A DNA stretch of 64,000 nt, from contig NZ_PDJU01000008.1 in NCBI RefSeq assembly GCF_004116455.1, positions 1 through 64,000 of the forward strand. The letters run 5' to 3'. The notes beneath the pieces are model-generated. The model was given only the letters and a program-made list of their open reading frames with translations. It had not been told where the DNA came from and ran no database searches. Position 1 is the first letter of the stretch. Each line of letters starts with the position of its first letter. Shown in pieces: positions 18,819-29,268 of the stretch. Origin of the DNA: Arcobacter sp. F155 (GTDB taxonomy: Bacteria; Campylobacterota; Campylobacteria; Campylobacterales; Arcobacteraceae). A program made the translations under genes and the position numbers.

Positions 18819-19367
18819 TTGATTAGACTTGGTTCAAACTCACCAACAAGAGCACTTATTTTAAAAAACTTCAAAATTGATTTTATCCAAAACGGTGGAG
18901 ATTTTGATGAAGATACAATACTAACTACAAATCCTAAGTCATTTTGCTATGAAGCTACAAAGGGTAAGTTTAATGAACTATATAAGAAGTACGGAGTAGA
19001 AGATATGCCTTTACTTGTATCAGACTCAGTTGTAACTTCAAATGGTGAGCTACTTAGAAAAGCAAAAGATGAAGCAGATGCAAAAAGAATGTTAGAACTT
19101 CAAAGTGGAAGTGAAACATCTGTTATAACATGTATGATATACAAATCAAAAAACAAAGAGTGTATTGATATCTCTATTACAACATATGAGTTTGAAAAGT
19201 TTGATGAAAAACATATGCAAGAGTATATAAACTCTGGTGAGTGTTTTGGAAAAGCAGGAGCTATCATGGTTGAAGGCTTTTGCAAACCATATATCAAAAG
19301 TGTAAAGGGATATGAAAGTACAGCTATGGGATTATGTGCTGAGAAACTATTACAATTTATGGATTAA
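18819..19367 (+). CDS. maf: Maf-like nucleoside triphosphate pyrophosphatase
   Basis: House-cleaning enzyme that hydrolyses non-canonical or excess NTPs. The family motif LGSNSPTRALIL is at residues 4-15, SDSVV (replacing the usual ADTVV) near 68-72, and RKAKDEADAKRMLELQSG near 80-97, as in other Campylobacterota Maf proteins. The only good start is TTG at 18819, with AAAAAAGGA 8 bases before it. It is followed 22 bases later by the tautomerase gene. Confidence 0.88.
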   Translation: MIRLGSNSPTRALILKNFKIDFIQNGGDFDEDTILTTNPKSFCYEATKGKFNELYKKYGVEDMPLLVSDSVVTSNGELLRKAKDEADAKRMLELQSGSETSVITCMIYKSKNKECIDISITTYEFEKFDEKHMQEYINSGECFGKAGAIMVEGFCKPYIKSVKGYESTAMGLCAEKLLQFMD

Positions 19368-19389
19368 ACTAGATTAAAAAGGATTTATC

Positions 19390-19782
19390 ATGCCACATTT
19401 ACAATTTGAAATAAATCAAAAAGTATCAAAGGATATTAAGAAGAGTTTTGTAGAAGAAATAAGAACTTGTTTTAGTGAAGTCATGGATACAGGAACAGAG
19501 CATATAGCTATATCTATAAGAGAGTATGAAAAGTATAATTTAACTATTGGACGTGCAAATCCAGATGATAATATATGTTTGATGAACCTTGATATAAGAG
19601 AAGGTAGAACCATAGAACAAAGAAGAGAGTTAGCTCTTAGGTTTATGGATATTGTAAATAGAAGTTTCAATGTAGAAAATGAAAATCAATATATAACTTT
19701 TACAGAACACAAAGGAGAAGATTTTCATTTAATTGAAAAGTATCTAGGTTCTTGGGAAAGAGGAGAAGATCCTCTTGTCTAA
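19390..19782 (+). CDS. Tautomerase-superfamily protein
   Basis: A 130-aa protein beginning MPHLQFE. Met removal would expose Pro as the N-terminal catalytic base of the 4-oxalocrotonate tautomerase/MIF superfamily. The beta-alpha-beta pattern repeats twice across the chain, fitting the longer two-unit or CHMI-like members. The natural substrate cannot be told. A GGATTT ribosome site precedes the ATG. Likely co-transcribed with maf; convergent with dxs 10 bases away. Confidence 0.75.
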   Translation: MPHLQFEINQKVSKDIKKSFVEEIRTCFSEVMDTGTEHIAISIREYEKYNLTIGRANPDDNICLMNLDIREGRTIEQRRELALRFMDIVNRSFNVENENQYITFTEHKGEDFHLIEKYLGSWERGEDPLV

Positions 19783-19792
19783 AAAAGAAAAA

Positions 19793-21595
19793 CTATTTAA
19801 TCTTTTCTACTAATTGATGAGGGTGAAGACCTAAGCCTTCTTCTACTAGTTTTGTATCTCCATGTTGAATAAATTCATCTTCGTACTCAAATGAAGTGAT
19901 ATTTACACAAAGTTTTTCTTTATTTGTGAATTCTAAAATTGCACTTGCAACTCCACCTTGTTTTTGAGAGTCAGAGAATACATACCAGTCATCATATTTT
20001 GATGATAATTCTTTTAATAAAGTTTCATCTAAAGGTTTTACAAATCTTAAATCTAAGATTGCGATATCTTCTTCATGTAGTTTTTCAGTTTGACAGGCTC
20101 TTGAAACCCCTGCTCCATAACCAATAAATAGTTTTTTAGAAGTCCCTTCTTTAAGTAATTCAGCCTTTCCTAATTCAAACTTACTTGAAGGGAAATCAAC
20201 TTCACCAAAGGCTCCCCTTGGATATCTAATAGCACAAGGAGATGTAGCTTCATAGGCAAACCCTAAAGAGTAATTTAATGTCTTATTGTCTCTTGGAGCA
20301 CAAAGAATCATATTTGGAATAAATCTTAAATATGAGATATCAAATGCACCTTGATGAGTTTCTCCATCATTTCCAACTATTCCAGCTCTATCTATTGCAA
20401 ATACAACAGGAAGGTTCATCAATGATACATCATGGATGATTTGATCAAATCCTCTTTGTAAAAATGTTGAATAAATAGTGATAAAAGGTTTAAATCCTTC
20501 CTTTGCCATAGCTGCCATAGAAGTTACTGCATGTTGTTCTGCAATTGCAACATCCCAAAATCTATCAGGAAATTTTTCAATAAGCTTATCTATTCCTGTT
20601 CCACTTGGCATTGCAGCAGTTACACCTACAACATTTTCATTTTTAGAAGCTAAATCAACTAAAGCATCAGCAAAAACTGCAGTTGCAGATTTGGCAGAAG
20701 ACTTTTTAGTAAACTCTCCATCTTCAACATTGAATGGACCTACTCCATGCCAATGTTCAAGCTGACCTTCTGCAATTTTATAACCTTTTCCTTTTACTGT
20801 TCTTGCATGAACAATAACAGGTTTTTTCATATCCCTTGCTATTTCTAAAGTATCAATTATCTCTTCAAGATTATGACCATCAATAGGTCCAATATAATCT
20901 AGTCCCATCTCTTCAAATAAAATTCCAGGAGTAATTAATTTCATTGCTTCTTCCATTCTTTTAGCAATATAAGTTGTACCTTCTGGCATATTATTTCTAA
21001 TAAATGAATCTACTTTACCTTTAAAGTTTTGATAATATTTACCTGCAAGAATTTTTGAAAGATATTTTGAAATAGCCCCAATTGGTTTTGCAATTGACAT
21101 TTCATTGTCATTTAAAACAATTACTACAGGAAGCTTTAAATCGCCTAATTCATTTAAGGCTTCATAAACCATTCCTGCTGTCATAGAACCATCCCCAATC
21201 ATAACAACTGGTGTTCTATCTTCATTTTTTAATTTTATAGATTTAGCTGCACCTACTGCAAGTGAAATAGAAGTAGAACTATGTCCTGCTACAAAATAGT
21301 CAGCATCATTCTCTTTGGGTTTTGTAAAACCACTTAGACCGTTATATTGCCTAATAGTTTCAAACTCTTCCCATCTTCCATTTAAAAGTTTATGAGCATA
21401 ACACTGATGTGATACATCATAAATAAAAGGGTCTTTCTTTACATCAAAAACCTTATGCATAGCTACAGTTAACTCTACTGCACCTAAAGTTGATGAAAAG
21501 TGTCCACCCTTTCTTGATACAACATCGATGATTCGCTCTCTAATATCAGAACATACTTGTTCTAATTGTTCTAAACTTTTATCTTCTAATTCCAT
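19793..21595 (-). CDS. dxs: 1-deoxy-D-xylulose-5-phosphate synthase
   Basis: Thiamine-diphosphate enzyme joining pyruvate and glyceraldehyde-3-phosphate, the entry step of the MEP isoprenoid pathway (ispE is also in this window). The ThDP motif begins GDGSMTAGM at about 114-122; the conserved GHNLEE is near 220; the transketolase-like domain has AEQHAVT near 360 and DRAGIVGNDGETHQG near 400. 600 aa is normal. The gene lies 6 bases behind hisC. In C. jejuni fliF, fliG and fliH sit in that junction. Confidence 0.97.
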   Translation of the reverse strand: MELEDKSLEQLEQVCSDIRERIIDVVSRKGGHFSSTLGAVELTVAMHKVFDVKKDPFIYDVSHQCYAHKLLNGRWEEFETIRQYNGLSGFTKPKENDADYFVAGHSSTSISLAVGAAKSIKLKNEDRTPVVMIGDGSMTAGMVYEALNELGDLKLPVVIVLNDNEMSIAKPIGAISKYLSKILAGKYYQNFKGKVDSFIRNNMPEGTTYIAKRMEEAMKLITPGILFEEMGLDYIGPIDGHNLEEIIDTLEIARDMKKPVIVHARTVKGKGYKIAEGQLEHWHGVGPFNVEDGEFTKKSSAKSATAVFADALVDLASKNENVVGVTAAMPSGTGIDKLIEKFPDRFWDVAIAEQHAVTSMAAMAKEGFKPFITIYSTFLQRGFDQIIHDVSLMNLPVVFAIDRAGIVGNDGETHQGAFDISYLRFIPNMILCAPRDNKTLNYSLGFAYEATSPCAIRYPRGAFGEVDFPSSKFELGKAELLKEGTSKKLFIGYGAGVSRACQTEKLHEEDIAILDLRFVKPLDETLLKELSSKYDDWYVFSDSQKQGGVASAILEFTNKEKLCVNITSFEYEDEFIQHGDTKLVEEGLGLHPHQLVEKIK

Positions 21596-21601
21596 AATAT
21601 T

Positions 21602-22723
21602 TTATAAGTTCTCTACTTTTTTTAAATCTTCTAATACTTCATCAAGTACTTTAAATACTTTTGTATTTTGTTCTTTGCTACCTATTGTAATTCTTATAGC
21701 ATTTAAACCGTATCCTGTCAAGTCTCTAATAATGATACCTCTTTCAAGAAGCTTTTGTGCAACTTCAGAAGATAAATAATCACTATCAAATTTGATTGTA
21801 ATAAAGTTTGTGTAACTATCAATATAGTCAAAACCTTTTTCTTTTACATACTCTTCATATCTTTTCATCTCTTCAAAGTTTAAAGCAATACATTCATTAA
21901 CAAAGGCTTCATCTTTTAAAGCTTCAATTGCTGCAGCAAGAGATAAAGTAGTGATATTAAATGGAGGCCTTAATTTATACATAGTTTTAATGATATTTGT
22001 TTGACCGATTCCATACCCTACTCTCATACCACCTAAAGCATAAGCTTTAGAGAAAGTTCCAAGATATACTACATTTGGAAACTTTTCTATTAGTTCAGAA
22101 GGATTAATAGTTTTATTTTTATCTTTGAAAGAAGCATACTCTTGATAAGCTCCATCTACTATTACTAAAGTATCTTTATCTACTTTTGAAAGAAAAGAGT
22201 AAACCTCTTGTGTATCAATGCACTCACCTAATGGATTATTTGGTAAACATAAGAAGATAATATCTGCACCTTCTTTTTTGTATAGTTCTTCAAATTGGAC
22301 TAAGTTATGTTCATCATCTTCAGTTCTAATGATTTGTGCACCAATTTGTCTTCCATAGATTTCATACATTGCAAATGTAGTTTTAGACATTAACATTTTA
22401 GAGTTTTCACTACACTTTGCTTTGATTAAGAAGTCAATAACTTGATCACTTCCTGCACCAATGATAATATTCTCACTTTGTACTTTAAACTTATTTGCTA
22501 ATGCTTCTTTTAGTTCATACATAGAATCATCTGGATACATAAACATATTTTTTGATAAAGAGGCAATTTTTTCAACTACCTTTGGTGATGTTCCATATGG
22601 GTTTTCATTAGAAGCAAGTTTGATAATATCTTTTGTGTCAACCCCATAATCTCTTACAACTAACTCAATAGGTTTTCCAGCTTCATAAATTTTGCAATTA
22701 TCTAATAGTTTATTAAAATTCAT
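21602..22723 (-). CDS. hisC: Histidinol-phosphate aminotransferase
   Basis: PLP aminotransferase of histidine synthesis, often also used for aromatic amino acids. SNENPYG (about 38-44) and the PLP-lysine motif TFSKAYALGGMRVGYG (about 224-239) are typical; CLPNNPLG lies near 159-166. 373 aa is normal. Directly downstream of pheA (44-nt gap) and upstream of dxs, matching the Campylobacter lysA-pheA-hisC order. Confidence 0.95.
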   Translation of the reverse strand: MNFNKLLDNCKIYEAGKPIELVVRDYGVDTKDIIKLASNENPYGTSPKVVEKIASLSKNMFMYPDDSMYELKEALANKFKVQSENIIIGAGSDQVIDFLIKAKCSENSKMLMSKTTFAMYEIYGRQIGAQIIRTEDDEHNLVQFEELYKKEGADIIFLCLPNNPLGECIDTQEVYSFLSKVDKDTLVIVDGAYQEYASFKDKNKTINPSELIEKFPNVVYLGTFSKAYALGGMRVGYGIGQTNIIKTMYKLRPPFNITTLSLAAAIEALKDEAFVNECIALNFEEMKRYEEYVKEKGFDYIDSYTNFITIKFDSDYLSSEVAQKLLERGIIIRDLTGYGLNAIRITIGSKEQNTKVFKVLDEVLEDLKKVENL

Positions 22724-22767
22724 TATATATTCCTCAAATAGTCCCTTTTTAGGGCTTTATTTTATAA

Positions 22768-23835
22768 TTAAATATCTTTTATTTCTTTAACATAAGATCC
22801 AAGTATTTTTATTGTATCTTTATGTTTTTCTAATACATTTTTAACATTATCATCAAGCTGATGTCCATCAAAATCTATAAAGAAGATTGAATTACCCTCA
22901 ACAATATGAGATTTAATTTTAGTTAAATTAATATCTGAATTATTAAAATCAGTTAAAAACTCTACAAGAGAACCTTGTCTATCAGGAAGTTCACCAAGTA
23001 TAGAAGTTTTGTCATTTCCACTTTGAGCATTTTCAAAGTTACTTATGATAAAAAATCTTGTCTTATTATTGTCTTTATCTTCAATATTTTCAAACAAAAT
23101 TGGTAAGTTATGTAACTTTGCACCAACATGAGGACAAATAGCTGCACTATTTGGTTCCTTTGCAGCTAGTTTTGCTGCTTTTGTTGTTGATTCAATTGGA
23201 ATTAATTCTACTTCATCAAGTCCAAAGTTTGTTAAAAATTTTCTACACTGTTCAAAGGCAATATCTTTTGAATAAATTCTTTTAATATTTTCAATCTTAT
23301 CACATGTTGAAGCTAAAGTATGATGAATATCAAGTACAACTTCTGCAACAATCTTTAAATCATATTGTTTTAAACAGTTGATTGTATCAGTTACTATTCC
23401 ATTTGATGAGTTCTCAATTGGAACTACACCAAATTTAGCTTTTCCAGTATCAACTTCTCTAAAAATACCTTTAATAGAAGAGATTGATACATATGAACTC
23501 ATTGCACCAAATCTTCCTTCTGCAGCTTGATGAGTAAAGCTTCCCTCAGGTCCTAAATATGCTACATTTTCAGGAAGTTCAAGATTTCTTGAAATTGCAA
23601 AAATTTCTAAAAAAAGTGCTTCAATTGCAGCTCTATTTAGTTTTCCTTTGTTTAAAGATTCAAGTCTATCTATAATAGCCTTTTCTCTTTCAGGTCTGTA
23701 AATTGCTCCACCACTTTGGGCCTTTAAAAGACCAACTTGATGAACAATATCCATTCTTTCATTTACTAATTCTAAAAGTTTATTATCAATAGAATCTAAC
23801 TTATCTCTAAGTTCTTGTAAACCAGCTTCACTCAT
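22768..23835 (-). CDS. pheA: Bifunctional chorismate mutase / prephenate dehydratase
   Basis: P-protein for phenylalanine synthesis. Residues 1-85 form an AroQ-type chorismate mutase helix bundle (LRDKLDSIDNKLLELVNER, RPEREK). Residues ~95-275 are prephenate dehydratase, with YLGPEGSFTHQAA and the TRFFII segment near 248. Residues ~280-355 are an ACT regulatory domain for feedback by phenylalanine (ELPDRQGSLVEFL). 355 aa is typical. It lies 10 bases after lysA. Confidence 0.96.
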   Translation of the reverse strand: MSEAGLQELRDKLDSIDNKLLELVNERMDIVHQVGLLKAQSGGAIYRPEREKAIIDRLESLNKGKLNRAAIEALFLEIFAISRNLELPENVAYLGPEGSFTHQAAEGRFGAMSSYVSISSIKGIFREVDTGKAKFGVVPIENSSNGIVTDTINCLKQYDLKIVAEVVLDIHHTLASTCDKIENIKRIYSKDIAFEQCRKFLTNFGLDEVELIPIESTTKAAKLAAKEPNSAAICPHVGAKLHNLPILFENIEDKDNNKTRFFIISNFENAQSGNDKTSILGELPDRQGSLVEFLTDFNNSDINLTKIKSHIVEGNSIFFIDFDGHQLDDNVKNVLEKHKDTIKILGSYVKEIKDI

Positions 23836-23845
23836 TATTATGCCT

Positions 23846-25054
23846 TTATTTTACGTATTCCTCTTCTAAAGCAATTAAATCTTCAAAAGTCTCTCTTTTT
23901 CTAATTAATCTATCTTGTCCATTTTCTACTGCAATTTCAGCAACTTTTCCTCTTGTATTATAGTTACTAGCCATTGTAAAGCAGTATGCACCAGCAGAAT
24001 AGATTGCAACTAAATCATTATGTTCTGTTTTTGGTAATTCAATATTTTTAGCAAAGAAGTCTCCACTTTCACAAACAGGACCAACTAAGTTACAATCACT
24101 AAACTCTTTATTATCATTTAGTACTTCGATTTTATGATATGCGTTGTATAAAGATGGTCTAATTAAGTCATTCATAGCTCCATCTACAATTACAAATCTT
24201 TTTTCACCATTTACTTTTTCATATAATACTTTAGATACAAAAACTCCTGAGTTTCCAACTAGGAATCTTCCTGGTTCACATACTATTGTAATATCTAAAC
24301 CAAATAAACACTCTAAAATAGATTGTGCATACTCATTTGTATCAATTAATTTTTCATCATCATAAACAATTCCAAGTCCACCACCAACATCAAAGAATGA
24401 TAAATCAATTTTTAGCGCTTCAAGGTTTCTTACTAAATCTGCAACTATTTTTACAGACTCTTTAATTGGCTCAAGTTGAGTTAACTGAGAACCAATATGT
24501 AAATGAATTCCTGTTGGGTCAAGGTTTTCTGAGTTTTTACATTGAATATACATTCTTTTTGCAGTATCAATATCAACTCCAAATTTGTTTTCATGTAATC
24601 CAGTTGAAATATATGGATGAGTTTGAGGGTCAATATTTGGATTAACTCTAATAGAAATTCTTGCAATTTTTCCTAACTCTTTTGCAATAACTTCAACTCT
24701 ATCAAGCTCTGCTGAACTTTCCACATTTATCATTAAAATACCTAGTTCTAAAGCCTCTTTGATTTCAGAATCAATTTTTCCAACACCTGAAAAAATGATT
24801 TTATAAGGTTGAATTCCTACTTTTAAAGCTCTTTTTACTTCCCCAATAGAAACACAGTCTGCTCCAGCACCAAGACTTGCTAAATGTTTAATAACACTTA
24901 AGTTTGAGTTTGCTTTTACTGCATATGCAAGTAAAGATTTTCTTGCTTTAAATGCAGTTTTTAATTCATTGTATTGACCTGTAATATAATCAAAATCATA
25001 TACATAATAAGGTGTTTGATATTTATTTGCTAATTGTTTAAAATCTATATTCAT
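23846..25054 (-). CDS. lysA: Diaminopimelate decarboxylase
   Basis: Last step of lysine synthesis. A fold-III PLP enzyme: the PLP lysine is in YAVKANSN near 44-51. GADCVSIGE, HIGSQ (about 177-181) and CEPGRFLV are further family motifs. The C-terminal CESGDFFAK near 311 holds the substrate-binding cysteine. 402 aa is normal. It heads the lysA-pheA-hisC-dxs run, and its promoter must lie in the structured 281-bp gap upstream. Confidence 0.96.
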   Translation of the reverse strand: MNIDFKQLANKYQTPYYVYDFDYITGQYNELKTAFKARKSLLAYAVKANSNLSVIKHLASLGAGADCVSIGEVKRALKVGIQPYKIIFSGVGKIDSEIKEALELGILMINVESSAELDRVEVIAKELGKIARISIRVNPNIDPQTHPYISTGLHENKFGVDIDTAKRMYIQCKNSENLDPTGIHLHIGSQLTQLEPIKESVKIVADLVRNLEALKIDLSFFDVGGGLGIVYDDEKLIDTNEYAQSILECLFGLDITIVCEPGRFLVGNSGVFVSKVLYEKVNGEKRFVIVDGAMNDLIRPSLYNAYHKIEVLNDNKEFSDCNLVGPVCESGDFFAKNIELPKTEHNDLVAIYSAGAYCFTMASNYNTRGKVAEIAVENGQDRLIRKRETFEDLIALEEEYVK

Positions 25055-25096
25055 AATCTTCCTATACTCTAAATAATTTACTTTTTAAAAATTTTA

Positions 25097-25183
25097 AAAA
25101 ACTTTGTTCAAACGGCTTCACTTTGGGTCCCCAAAATTAAAAATTTTGACCATAAAGTTGCAGAGGTTGTTCACAAAACTTTT
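25097..25183. repeat. Nested imperfect palindrome upstream of lysA
   Basis: The core 25120-25158 pairs ACTTT with AAAGT, GGTC with GACC and AAAATT with AATTTT around an AAA loop. The flanks (ACTTTGTTCAAAC on the left, GTTGTTCACAAAAC on the right) continue the symmetry less perfectly. No open frame of coding quality crosses it. It could be a MITE-like element or an mRNA leader structure of lysA. Confidence 0.55.
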
Positions 25184-25243
25184 TAAACTTTTTTATACCA
25201 CAAACAACAGATAAATAAGCTTCATATTTTTAGGAGAAAACAA

Positions 25244-25311
25244 GGCGGAAGATAAAATTTAGGCAGGAGCTTACTGCTGTAAGTGACTGTCTAAATTTTT
25301 TCTTTCAACGC
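25244..25311. repeat. Long hairpin element in the fabI-lysA gap
   Basis: AAAATTTAGGCAG (25255-25267) pairs with CTGTCTAAATTTT (25287-25299) with a single G-T position. Inside it CTTAC pairs with GTAAG around a TGCT loop, after matching 3-nt internal loops. Outside it GAAGA faces TCTTTC and GCG faces CGC. The whole is a near-palindrome of about 68 bp and is not coding. It is compact enough to be a mobile miniature element or a structured RNA. Confidence 0.65.
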
Positions 25312-25335
25312 AGAGTTCTTCAAAAAGATGAAGAA

Positions 25336-26870
<1,535 letters not shown>

Positions 26871-26891
26871 GTTTATTCCTTATCTTTATGT

Positions 26892-26931
26892 CTACTTTTT
26901 CACAAAGGATATAAAATCCTTTTAAAAGTAG
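26892..26931 (-). other. Two-part hairpin before tpiA
   Basis: CTACTTTT pairs with AAAAGTAG outside and AAAGGAT with ATCCTTT inside, giving a 15-bp interrupted stem in the pgk-tpiA spacer, ending 22 bases before the tpiA start. It lacks a U-tract, so mRNA processing or protection fits better than termination. Confidence 0.45.
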
Positions 26932-26944
26932 GAAAATTCTAAAG

Positions 26945-26962
26945 AGTACAACGAGTTGTACT
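26945..26962 (-). terminator. Hairpin just after pgk
   Basis: A perfect 8-bp repeat (AGTACAAC / GTTGTACT) with a 2-base centre lies three bases past the pgk stop. CTTTAG follows on the minus strand, so termination is probably partial and tpiA-fabI can still be read through. Confidence 0.4.
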
Positions 26963-26965
26963 TGT

Positions 26966-28162
26966 TTACTCTTCGATTACAAGTGCTTTAACACCTGGTA
27001 AAATTTTTCCTTCTATTAACTCTAAAGAAGCTCCTCCACCAGTTGAGATAAATGTCATATCATCTTCATCACCAGTAACTCTTACTAAGTCTGCTGTATC
27101 TCCACCACCAACTACAGTTGTTGCAAATGACTGTGCAATAGTGTGAGATAATCTAGTACTTCCTTTAGCAAATTTTTCCATTTCATAAACACCCATTGGT
27201 CCATTCCATAAAATAGTATTTGCATCAGATAATGCTAATTTAAACATTTGTGCAGTTGCAGGTCCAATATCTAGTCCCATCCAGTTTTTAGGAATCTCTT
27301 GAATTGTTACATGTTTTGCAATAGCTTCTGAATCAAAAGCTTCTGCCGCAACAATATCAACAGGAAGATATAGTTTTACACCTAGTTTTTTAGCTTTTTC
27401 CATAATTGCAAGTGCTTCTGGAATTAAATCTTCTTCAACTAAAGAGTTACCAATTTCATGCCCTAAAGCTTTTAGGAATGTAAATGCCATTCCTCCACCA
27501 ATTAAGATTTTATCTACTTTTGGAACTAAGTTATTTAAAGCTTCTAACTTTCCAGAAACTTTAGAACCACCAACTACAGAAACAAAAGGTCTCTTTGGAT
27601 TATTTACAATGTGATGGAAGAATTTAATCTCTTTTGCTAATAAAAATCCTGCTGCTTTTTGATTCATTTCAAAATATTTAGTAATAGCTTCAACTGAAGC
27701 ATGAGCTCTATGAGATACACCAAAAGCATCATTTACATAAACATCTGCCATAGAAGCAAGTCTTTTAGCAAACTCTTCATCGTTTTTCTTTTCACCTGGG
27801 TGATATCTTAAATTTTCTAATAATAAGATTTCACCAGCTTCTAGATTTTTTGCTAACTCAAGAGTATCATCTTCAACTACATTTTTAGCCATTTTAATCT
27901 CTTGTTTTAAAAGAGTATGTAGTCTTTTTGCTACTGGCTTTAATGAATATTTTTCATCATTTTCATCAGCTGGTCTACCAAAATGTGATGCTAATATAAT
28001 TGAACAATCTCTATCAATACAGTATCTAATAGTATTTAAAGCAGATCTAATTCTTCTATCATCTGTGATGTTATTATATTCATCCATTGGAACATTAAAA
28101 TCACATCTAATAAATACTTTTTTACCATCTATATCAATATTTCTAATCTCTTGTAGTTTCAT
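26966..28162 (-). CDS. pgk: Phosphoglycerate kinase
   Basis: Reversible ATP-forming step of glycolysis. The N-terminal substrate motif [11 protein letters not shown] is at residues 17-27, HFGRP near 60-64, [10 protein letters not shown] near 202-211 and the nucleotide-binding GGGDTADL near 359-366. 398 aa is normal. It lies 20 bases behind gap. Confidence 0.97.
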   Translation of the reverse strand: MKLQEIRNIDIDGKKVFIRCDFNVPMDEYNNITDDRRIRSALNTIRYCIDRDCSIILASHFGRPADENDEKYSLKPVAKRLHTLLKQEIKMAKNVVEDDTLELAKNLEAGEILLLENLRYHPGEKKNDEEFAKRLASMADVYVNDAFGVSHRAHASVEAITKYFEMNQKAAGFLLAKEIKFFHHIVNNPKRPFVSVVGGSKVSGKLEALNNLVPKVDKILIGGGMAFTFLKALGHEIGNSLVEEDLIPEALAIMEKAKKLGVKLYLPVDIVAAEAFDSEAIAKHVTIQEIPKNWMGLDIGPATAQMFKLALSDANTILWNGPMGVYEMEKFAKGSTRLSHTIAQSFATTVVGGGDTADLVRVTGDEDDMTFISTGGGASLELIEGKILPGVKALVIEE

Positions 28163-28182
28163 ACGCTTTTAAATCCTCTTAA

Positions 28183-29178
28183 TTAGTTTGTTGCTACGTG
28201 AACACCCATGTCCACTAATCTTGTTGAATATCCCCACTCATTGTCATACCAAGATAATACTTTTACCATATTACCCTCAATTACTTGAATAGTATCAAGA
28301 GGTACAACTGTAGATAATGCTTCTCCAATGAAATCAGAGCTTACTCTATACTCTTCATCAACACCTAAAATACCTTTTAAGCTTCCTTCACTTGCAGTTT
28401 TAAATTGAGCACAAATATCTTCTAATGAAGCCTCTTTTTTAAGTGTAACTGTTAAATCAACTAAAGAAACATTTGGAGTTGGAACTCTAATTGCTTGACC
28501 ATTTAATTTTCCATTTAAGTGTGGCATTACTTTTCCAATAGCTTTTGCAGCACCTGTACTTGCTGGAGTTAAGTTAGTTGCCCCTGCTCTACCTTTTCTT
28601 GGATCACTTTTGTGTTTAGAGTCTAAGATTGGTTGAGAAGCAGTATAAGAGTGAATTGTAGTCATTAAACCTTTTTCAATTCCAAATGCATCATCTAATA
28701 CTTTTGCTACTGGTGCTAAACCATTAGTTGTACAAGAAGCATTTGAAACAATAGCTTGACCTGCATAAGTTTTCTCATTTGCACCCATTACAAAAGTTGG
28801 TGTATCATCTTTTGCAGGAGCAGACATAACTACTTTTTTAACTCCATTATCAACATAAGCTTGACATGCTTCACTTGTTAAAAATGCACCTGTACACTCT
28901 AATACAACATCAGCACCAAAGTCTGCAAAGTTTAACTTAGCAGGGTCTCTTTCTGCTAATAATTTTGCTTTATCATTTCCAATTTTTATAAACCCATCTT
29001 TTACTTCAATATCAGATCTATTTCCATGTACTGTATCATACTTTAAGTTATATTGAATCATCTCGTCAGATCCACTTGCGTTTACTGCTACTAATTCAAC
29101 ATCATCTCTATCTGCTACAATTTTAGCTACACATCTTCCTATTCTACCTAATCCATTAATTGCAACTTTAATAGCCAT
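28183..29178 (-). CDS. gap: Glyceraldehyde-3-phosphate dehydrogenase
   Basis: NAD-binding INGLGRIGR is at residues 7-15, the catalytic cysteine in SNASCTTN at about 148-155, and the substrate loop SYTASQ near 178-183. 331 aa is normal. First gene of gap-pgk-tpiA-fabI, divergent from nadD-rsfS, the same arrangement as in C. jejuni. Confidence 0.97.
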   Translation of the reverse strand: MAIKVAINGLGRIGRCVAKIVADRDDVELVAVNASGSDEMIQYNLKYDTVHGNRSDIEVKDGFIKIGNDKAKLLAERDPAKLNFADFGADVVLECTGAFLTSEACQAYVDNGVKKVVMSAPAKDDTPTFVMGANEKTYAGQAIVSNASCTTNGLAPVAKVLDDAFGIEKGLMTTIHSYTASQPILDSKHKSDPRKGRAGATNLTPASTGAAKAIGKVMPHLNGKLNGQAIRVPTPNVSLVDLTVTLKKEASLEDICAQFKTASEGSLKGILGVDEEYRVSSDFIGEALSTVVPLDTIQVIEGNMVKVLSWYDNEWGYSTRLVDMGVHVATN

Positions 29179-29229
29179 AGTTACCCTTTTGTAAATATTA
29201 ATTTGGTAGATATTTTATCCAAAAGTTGC

Positions 29230-29235
29230 TATAAT
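29230..29235 (+). promoter_or_regulatory. -10 element for nadD-rsfS
   Basis: TATAAT preceded by GC, 34 bases before the GTG start of nadD, in the gap/nadD divergent spacer. Confidence 0.45.
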
Positions 29236-29268
29236 AATATTTAATCATAAATCAAAGGAAAAAAATAG

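Noticed and set aside
20478-20765. Plus-strand open frame of 95 codons inside dxs
   Set aside because: Lies fully within conserved dxs motifs on the other strand; no family resemblance.
22735-22760. Attenuator-like hairpin between pheA and hisC
   Set aside because: The stem has a mismatch in its centre, no U-tract on the minus strand, and no leader peptide with Phe or His codons.
25055-25335. Possible short peptide frames in the fabI-lysA gap
   Set aside because: Short frames exist (one begins at a GTG and runs about 18 codons) but they are broken by stops, lack ribosome sites and follow the palindrome arms; they are by-products of the repeats.
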